NCBI RefSeq assembly: GCF_003569915.1
Contig: NZ_KZ984456.1
Location: 1 to 64,000, forward strand
Source: Comamonas testosteroni
GTDB lineage: Bacteria; Pseudomonadota; Gammaproteobacteria; Burkholderiales; Burkholderiaceae_C
DNA length: 64,000 bases
Direction of reading: 5' to 3'
A program made the translations under genes and the position numbers. The notes below the pieces were generated by a model, which did not search any database, was not told the DNA's origin, and saw only the letters and a program-made list of their open reading frames with translations. Shown here piece by piece: positions 60,025-64,000 of this stretch (positions are counted from its first letter, which is position 1; each line of letters starts with the position of its first letter).

Positions 60025-60615
60025 ATGGCACTGTCAACTACACCACTGCATTACCCCGGACTGAAGATCGATTGCGATTACTGCGGCCACCGTTCGTCAG
60101 CGCAGGCGCTGGCCTGCGAAGAATGCAAGCGCGCTTTCAAGTTTCGCCGCAAGAATGCGAGCCAATGGACGGGGCAGGAGCTTTATTCATGGATGTATGC
60201 CTATAGCTTTCAGCTCGATGAAAAAGTGCAGGCCCAGGGCTATGAGTCTTTGCCACGCAACGAGCAGATGCACTATCTGGTGGGCTACTTCTACACCCAG
60301 GTGCTCAATGGTGGCGTGGGCCAGTATTTTTTCAATCCATCGGGCGTGACATCGCCACAGCTGGTGCAGGCGCTTAAGGACATGGGGGCGGTGAAGCTGG
60401 CGGCCTTGCTGGAGCCCGTGGTGCAGCAGTTTCCCGATGGCCAGCCGCCCGAGGCCATGGAGGCGCGAGCGGCCTGCATGGATGCCATGGGCGATGAAGA
60501 TTTTTGGGAAGCGCTGGACGAAAAAGTCACAGCCCTGGTGGATTCCAAGGATTCTCCCGAAGATCTGCTGGCGCTGCTGTATGCGGCCTGCGCGGCGCAG
60601 GCGGGGAAAAATTGA
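60025..60615 (+). CDS. DUF4375/DMP19-like protein with N-terminal zinc ribbon
   Basis: 196 residues. The N-terminus has CDYCGHRSSAQALACEEC, two CxxC pairs like a zinc ribbon. The rest matches the DMP19-like DUF4375 fold: LPRNEQMHYLVGYFYTQVLN, then GGVGQYFFNPSG and ALKDMGAVKLAALLE. Its biochemical role is unknown; some DMP19-fold proteins mimic DNA, but the conserved surface here has not been tested. GGAG at 60016-60019 supports the ATG at 60025. It lies on the opposite strand between the moxR group and the VWA gene. Confidence 0.75.
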   Translation: MALSTTPLHYPGLKIDCDYCGHRSSAQALACEECKRAFKFRRKNASQWTGQELYSWMYAYSFQLDEKVQAQGYESLPRNEQMHYLVGYFYTQVLNGGVGQYFFNPSGVTSPQLVQALKDMGAVKLAALLEPVVQQFPDGQPPEAMEARAACMDAMGDEDFWEALDEKVTALVDSKDSPEDLLALLYAACAAQAGKN

Positions 60616-60645
60616 AGCCTTTTAGCCCTCTAATCCAGAGACTAT

Positions 60646-61254
60646 TTAGGCATGCTGCTCTAAAAGATATAGCAACTGGGCACGGGCGTCAGGCCATTCA
60701 CCGCTGCGCATGGAGTACATCACCGTGTCGCGGATCGTGCCATCGCGGCGCAGCGCGTGGCCGCGCAGCACGCCGTCTTTCTTGGCACCCAGCCGCTCAA
60801 TGGCGCGCTGGCTGGCAAAGTTGAAGTTGTCCGTGCGCCAGCCCACCACATGGCAGCCCAGTGTGCCAAAAGCATGAGCCAGCAGCAGCAGCTTGGCCGA
60901 GGTGTTGACATGGGTGCGCTGCACGCTTTTGGCGTACCAGGTGTAGCCAATCTCCACGCGGCGCACGGCAGGCACGATGTCGTGATAACTGGTGGTGCCC
61001 AGCACCTTGCCCGTGACTTCATCGATGACGGCAAACGCAAAGCGGTGGCCTTGTTCGCGGCCCAGCAGGGCTGCTTCGATATAGCTGCGGGTTTCCTGCG
61101 GCTCGGGCACGGAAGTCACGCGAATCTTCCACAGCTCACCATCGGCGGCAGCGGCCATCAGGCCTGCTTCATGCTCCAGAGCCAGTGGCTCCAGCAGCAC
61201 GCCGCGGTCGCGCAGGGTGACAGGTTCTACAAAAGCCATGTCTTGCCAATTCAA
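60646..61254 (-). CDS. RimJ/RimL-type GNAT acetyltransferase
   Basis: 202 residues. LEPLALEHEAGLMAAAADGE opens the domain, FAFAVIDEVTGKVLGTTSYHDI forms the central strands (key part AVIDEVTGKVLGTTSY), and RRVEIGYTWYAKSVQRTHVN with NTSAKLLLLAHAFGTLGCHVV is the acetyl-CoA region. RTDNFNFASQRAIERLGAKKDGVLR is the RimJ/L hallmark (key part NFNFASQRAIERLGAKKDG). Substrate unknown. Its start overlaps the stop of the preceding 77-residue gene by four bases. Confidence 0.87.
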   Translation of the reverse strand: MNWQDMAFVEPVTLRDRGVLLEPLALEHEAGLMAAAADGELWKIRVTSVPEPQETRSYIEAALLGREQGHRFAFAVIDEVTGKVLGTTSYHDIVPAVRRVEIGYTWYAKSVQRTHVNTSAKLLLLAHAFGTLGCHVVGWRTDNFNFASQRAIERLGAKKDGVLRGHALRRDGTIRDTVMYSMRSGEWPDARAQLLYLLEQHA

Positions 61255-61484
61255 TTCGTTGAAGAAGAAGGCACGCGGCTGGCGCGCCAGCGCCGGGCCA
61301 GCTTCAGGCCCAGCCCGCCGCCCAGGCCCACCAGCGCAATGGCGGCAATGCTGCCCGCGCCGTAACCCTGGGCAAACAGATCCAGCCCCAGCAGATGAGC
61401 AATACCCCAGCCCAGCAGAGCACCGCCGACAAAGCCGACGGCGTCGGAGCTGCCCTCCAGCAGCAGTTGTTGTGCAGTGCTCAT
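61251..61484 (-). CDS. Small two-helix membrane protein
   Basis: 77 residues. Two glycine-rich hydrophobic segments (VGFVGGALLGWGIAHLLGLD and GSIAAIALVGLGGGLGLKLA) flank a short loop, and the tail is basic then Ser-rich. No family recognised. It is coupled to the acetyltransferase downstream and lies 27 bases after the moxR stop on the same strand. Confidence 0.6.
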   Translation of the reverse strand: MSTAQQLLLEGSSDAVGFVGGALLGWGIAHLLGLDLFAQGYGAGSIAAIALVGLGGGLGLKLARRWRASRVPSSSTN

Positions 61485-61511
61485 GGGCAGTCTCCTCCTG
61501 TGGATATTGTT

Positions 61512-62354
61512 TTAGCGGTTGCGCTGGTTCATGAAGACCAACTTTTCAAACAGACTCATGTCCTGCTCGTTCTTCAGCAGCGCGCCCACCATGGGTGGCA
61601 CGCTGACCTTGCCGTCTTCCGACTGCAGCGCCGAGGCCGGTATTTCCTCGGCCACCAGCAGCTTGAGCCAGTCGATCAACTCACTGGTCGAAGGCTTTTT
61701 CTTCAGACCGGGCAGATTGCGCACATCGTAGAACACCTTCATCGCGGCGCTGAGCAATTCTCCCTGCAGCTTGGGGAAATGCACGGCCACGATCTGGCGC
61801 ATGGTGTCCGCTTCGGGGAACTTGATGTAGTGGAAGAAGCAGCGGCGCAAGAACGCGTCAGGCAGCTCTTTTTCGTTGTTGGACGTGATGAACACCAGAG
61901 GCCTGTGCTTGGCGCGAATCATCTCGCGCGTTTCGTAGCAGTAGAACTCCATGCGGTCGATTTCACGCAGCAAGTCGTTGGGGAACTCGATGTCGGCCTT
62001 GTCGATTTCGTCGATCAGCAGCACCACCGGCTCATCGGCCATGAAGGCCTGCCAGAGCACGCCCTTGACGATGTAGTTGGTGATGTCCTTGACCTTCTCG
62101 TCGCCCAGCTGTGAGTCGCGCAGGCGGCTGACGGCATCGTATTCATACAGACCCTGCTGGGCCTTGGTGGTGGACTTGATATGCCACTGCAGCAGCGGCA
62201 TCTTCAGTTCGGAAGCCACTTCCTCGGCCAGCATGGTCTTGCCGGTACCGGGCTCACCCTTGATGAGCAGAGGACGCTGCAGGGTGGCGGCAGCATTGAC
62301 AGCCAGCATCAGATCCTGCGTGGCAACGTATTTGTCGGAACCTTGAAACTTCAT
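61512..62354 (-). CDS. MoxR-family AAA+ ATPase
   Basis: 280 residues. Walker A GEPGTGKT (residues 33-40), Walker B VVLLIDEIDKAD, sensor 1 VFITSNNEKELPDAFLRRC with the arginine finger (LRRC) are all clear. The start MKFQGSDKYVATQDL at 62354 is chosen; the frame extends to 62531 across the divergent promoter. MoxR proteins act as chaperones with VWA partners. The VWA gene lies at 58700-59887 on the same strand, separated by other genes. Confidence 0.92.
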   Translation of the reverse strand: MKFQGSDKYVATQDLMLAVNAAATLQRPLLIKGEPGTGKTMLAEEVASELKMPLLQWHIKSTTKAQQGLYEYDAVSRLRDSQLGDEKVKDITNYIVKGVLWQAFMADEPVVLLIDEIDKADIEFPNDLLREIDRMEFYCYETREMIRAKHRPLVFITSNNEKELPDAFLRRCFFHYIKFPEADTMRQIVAVHFPKLQGELLSAAMKVFYDVRNLPGLKKKPSTSELIDWLKLLVAEEIPASALQSEDGKVSVPPMVGALLKNEQDMSLFEKLVFMNQRNR

Positions 62355-62470
62355 GGGCGGTATCAGCGTAAGTATTGATAAACGTGTCAGATTCTCACTG
62401 CCATAATCGTTTGCACTGCAGCAAGACATTTGAGCACCCGTCTGAACTCTTGAAGGATTGTGCGCGCAAA

Positions 62471-63133
62471 ATGATAAAAACTTGGACCACGGTATTAGCA
62501 GTTGTTGTCGCATCAGTGACCGGCATGGCACAGGCCCAGGCCGTCAAGGGCGACGCAAAAGCAGGCGAAGGCAAGATTGCCATGTGCATCGGTTGCCACG
62601 GTATTCCCGGGTATCAGGCCAGCTTCCCTGAGGTGTACAAGGTGCCCATGATTGGTGGGCAGAACGAGACCTATATCGTCTCGGCCCTGAACGCCTATAA
62701 AAAAGGGGACCGCAAGCACCCGACCATGCGCGGCATTGCGGACTCGCTCAGTGATCAGGACATGGCCGACGTTGCCGCGTTCTACGCTGGCCACGGTAAA
62801 ACCAAGGACGGCAAACCCAAGGAAGCCAATGCCGCCGTCACGGCGCTGCTGCAAAAAGGAGCATGCTTTTCCTGCCATGGCGAAGGCTTTTCCAAACCGA
62901 TTGACCCGTCCTACCCCAAAGTTGCCGGCCAGTATTCGGACTATGTGTTCCGCGCCCTGCAGTCTTACAAGATCGAAAACAATCCCCATATTGGTCGCAG
63001 CAACGGCGTGATGGCCGGTATCGCCAAGCAGTTCAAGAACGATGAGCTGCAGCAGCTGGCCAAGTACATAGGCAGTCTGGACAGTGAGCTGAAAGTGGTG
63101 GATCAGCCGCACTTCCGACTAGGCCAGAAATAA
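62471..63133 (+). CDS. Diheme cytochrome c4-type protein
   Basis: 220 residues. A signal peptide ends MAQAQA. Two class I heme domains carry CIGCH and CFSCH; the methionine ligands are likely in HPTMRGIA and SNGVMAGIA. This is the cytochrome c4 layout, a periplasmic soluble or membrane-associated electron carrier to terminal oxidases. The start at 62471 gives the signal; the frame extends upstream to 62375 with no homology. It is divergent from moxR. Confidence 0.92.
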   Translation: MIKTWTTVLAVVVASVTGMAQAQAVKGDAKAGEGKIAMCIGCHGIPGYQASFPEVYKVPMIGGQNETYIVSALNAYKKGDRKHPTMRGIADSLSDQDMADVAAFYAGHGKTKDGKPKEANAAVTALLQKGACFSCHGEGFSKPIDPSYPKVAGQYSDYVFRALQSYKIENNPHIGRSNGVMAGIAKQFKNDELQQLAKYIGSLDSELKVVDQPHFRLGQK

Positions 63134-63166
63134 GCCCTCTTCACTCAGCAAGAGCCCATTCAGCAA

Positions 63167-63188
63167 AAAGCCCGCATCTGCGGGCTTT
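63167..63188 (+). terminator. Terminator after the cytochrome c4 gene
   Basis: AAAGCCCGC and GCGGGCTTT form a compact stem followed by GCTTTATT. It also sits at the end of the convergent DUF1841 gene. Confidence 0.7.
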
Positions 63189-63191
63189 GCT

Positions 63192-63644
63192 TTATTGAGC
63201 GCTTTTAAAACTACCGTCAGAGGTAGCAAGACGCTGCACCCCGGCGACATAGGCTTCCCCATCAGGCGGGCGGCCTGAGCGCTGGCTTTCCCACAGCATC
63301 TGACCCAGGCACTCCATGGCCGCATGGTGGGCGTCATGCAGGTCGCGCTTTCGGGTCAGCAGCTCCACGGCCTGGCGGATGCCGCGTGGCGAGTCCACGC
63401 TGCACTGCTCGCTGATGGACAGGTGCATGGACAGGTGCAGAAACGGGTTGGTGCGCTCGGGCTCGGCGTCGTAGTTGCGCGCCAGGGCCGCATCCACGTC
63501 GGAGAGTTCATCAAAATACTCGGGGTGCTCGGCAATCCACAGGCTGGCCAGCGTCTCGATGGCCTCCATCGGGCCACCGCTGATCATCTTGGCGCGCACA
63601 CCGCAAAAAAATCGCCGTACGTCGGCTTGACTGGGGTTGAACAT
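63192..63644 (-). CDS. DUF1841 family protein
   Basis: 150 residues. MFNPSQADVRRFFCGVRAK is the family N-terminus; EHPEYFDELSDVDAAL, NPFLHLSMHLSISEQ and HDAHHAAMECLGQMLWESQR follow. The family is conserved in betaproteobacteria with no known function; the histidine-rich helices suggest possible metal binding. It lies 16 bases downstream of the antiporter gene on the same strand and is likely co-transcribed. Confidence 0.88.
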   Translation of the reverse strand: MFNPSQADVRRFFCGVRAKMISGGPMEAIETLASLWIAEHPEYFDELSDVDAALARNYDAEPERTNPFLHLSMHLSISEQCSVDSPRGIRQAVELLTRKRDLHDAHHAAMECLGQMLWESQRSGRPPDGEAYVAGVQRLATSDGSFKSAQ

Positions 63645-63660
63645 GATGGCGCGCAGCGTA

Positions 63661-64000
63661 TCACGGCTGTTGCCTGTCGGCTGGCCTGTGGTCTTGATCG
63701 TCCTGCAAGGGCGCGGGCTGTGTGTCTGCGCCGTTTTTCAGCAAAGCCGCGCGTTCCTTGGCCATCTGCTCCACCAGTTGCTGGCGGCCTTGCTTGGCCA
63801 CGGCAATCAGTTGGTTCTGGTCCTTGTAGTGGGGGTACATACGCTCGGCCAGCGCCAGGTTGTGCTCCCGAAAACGCTCGGTCATGCGCTTGGCCTTGGC
63901 GGGGCTTTCGCCAATCAGCTCCAGCACGGACTGGGCGGAGACCAGACTGGACTCGAACACCTCGCGCTGGGCATGGGCCACTCCCTGGTCGCGCAGACGG
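63661..64000 (-). CDS. KefB/KefC-type potassium:proton antiporter, C-terminal end (partial)
   Basis: Only the last 112 residues or so are in the window. RLRDQGVAHAQREVFESSLVSA, then LELIGESPAKAKRMTERFREHN in short blocks, fits the end of the RCK/TrkA-N ligand domain and the tail of glutathione-gated CPA2 antiporters. The C-terminus is a polar tail (LLKNGADTQPAPLQDDQD). The gene continues beyond the right edge; an internal ATG at 63981 is not the true start. Confidence 0.75.
   Translation of the reverse strand, partial: RLRDQGVAHAQREVFESSLVSAQSVLELIGESPAKAKRMTERFREHNLALAERMYPHYKDQNQLIAVAKQGRQQLVEQMAKERAALLKNGADTQPAPLQDDQDHRPADRQQP

Noticed and set aside
1-64000. CRISPR arrays, complete insertion sequences, rRNA genes
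   Set aside because: No regularly spaced direct repeats, transposase motifs or rRNA sequence were seen in the window.

Overview
This window looks like a chromosomal segment of a Comamonadaceae betaproteobacterium, most likely Comamonas or a close relative. The reasons are the high GC content, the fis-purH, hemL-thiD and rubredoxin-pilGHIJ-chpA gene orders, a Bug-type (TTT) substrate-binding protein, the NadQ-nadC pair, and several families of dispersed palindromic extragenic repeats typical of this group. The assignment comes from gene content and order, not from a database search.

Layout. 1-3.5 kb is accessory: an unrecognised three-gene cassette with a C39-like cysteine peptidase, then a zeta-like toxin-antitoxin pair. 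3.8-5.8 kb holds nadQ and nadC, with two candidate NadQ operators and a terminator-like hairpin ahead of nadC. 6-17.6 kb is housekeeping: an outer-membrane-like protein, a DedA/YqaA membrane protein, a D-Ala-D-Ala dipeptidase lipoprotein, dusB-fis, purH, a c-type cytochrome, a PAP2 phosphatase, an APC permease, tag, and hemL/thiD. 17.7-28.3 kb is rubredoxin followed by the Pil-Chp chemosensory operon for type IV pilus control (pilG, pilH, pilI, pilJ, chpA). 28.3-29.1 kb is a gene-free block of inverted repeats. 29.1-35.5 kb holds the photolyase and a translationally coupled operon algH(yqgE)-ruvX-pyrR-pyrB-pyrC', whose last gene is an inactive-type dihydroorotase, followed by a PlsC-type acyltransferase. 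35.5-40.6 kb is a purine-salvage/catabolism group (LysR regulator, 8-oxoguanine-type deaminase, NCS2 purine permease) and a Bug protein.

40.7-49.1 kb holds an ArsC-like reductase with a frameshifted C-terminus, a DegP-type protease, and a PstB-like ABC ATPase fused to a DUSP23-like phosphatase. The fusion is split by an apparent 10-bp deletion in the ABC signature. It is followed by a roadblock-like protein, a two-component system, a GAF-GGDEF diguanylate cyclase and an ElaA acetyltransferase. 49.1-49.9 kb is an AT-rich islet downstream of tRNA-Arg(CCT), with a secreted small protein and the C-terminal remnant of an RTX-like protein. 50-64 kb holds a DmeF/DmeR metal-efflux pair with a clear operator, the TamA/TamB outer-membrane assembly pair, a VWA/MoxR pair split by other genes, two acetyltransferase and membrane genes, a diheme cytochrome c4, a DUF1841 protein and the 3' end of a KefB/C-type antiporter.

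The most unusual items are the broken ABC-ATPase/phosphatase fusion with its roadblock partner, the C39-like peptidase cassette at the left edge, the AT-rich islet beside tRNA-Arg, and the repeat families, one of which also appears inside coding sequence.
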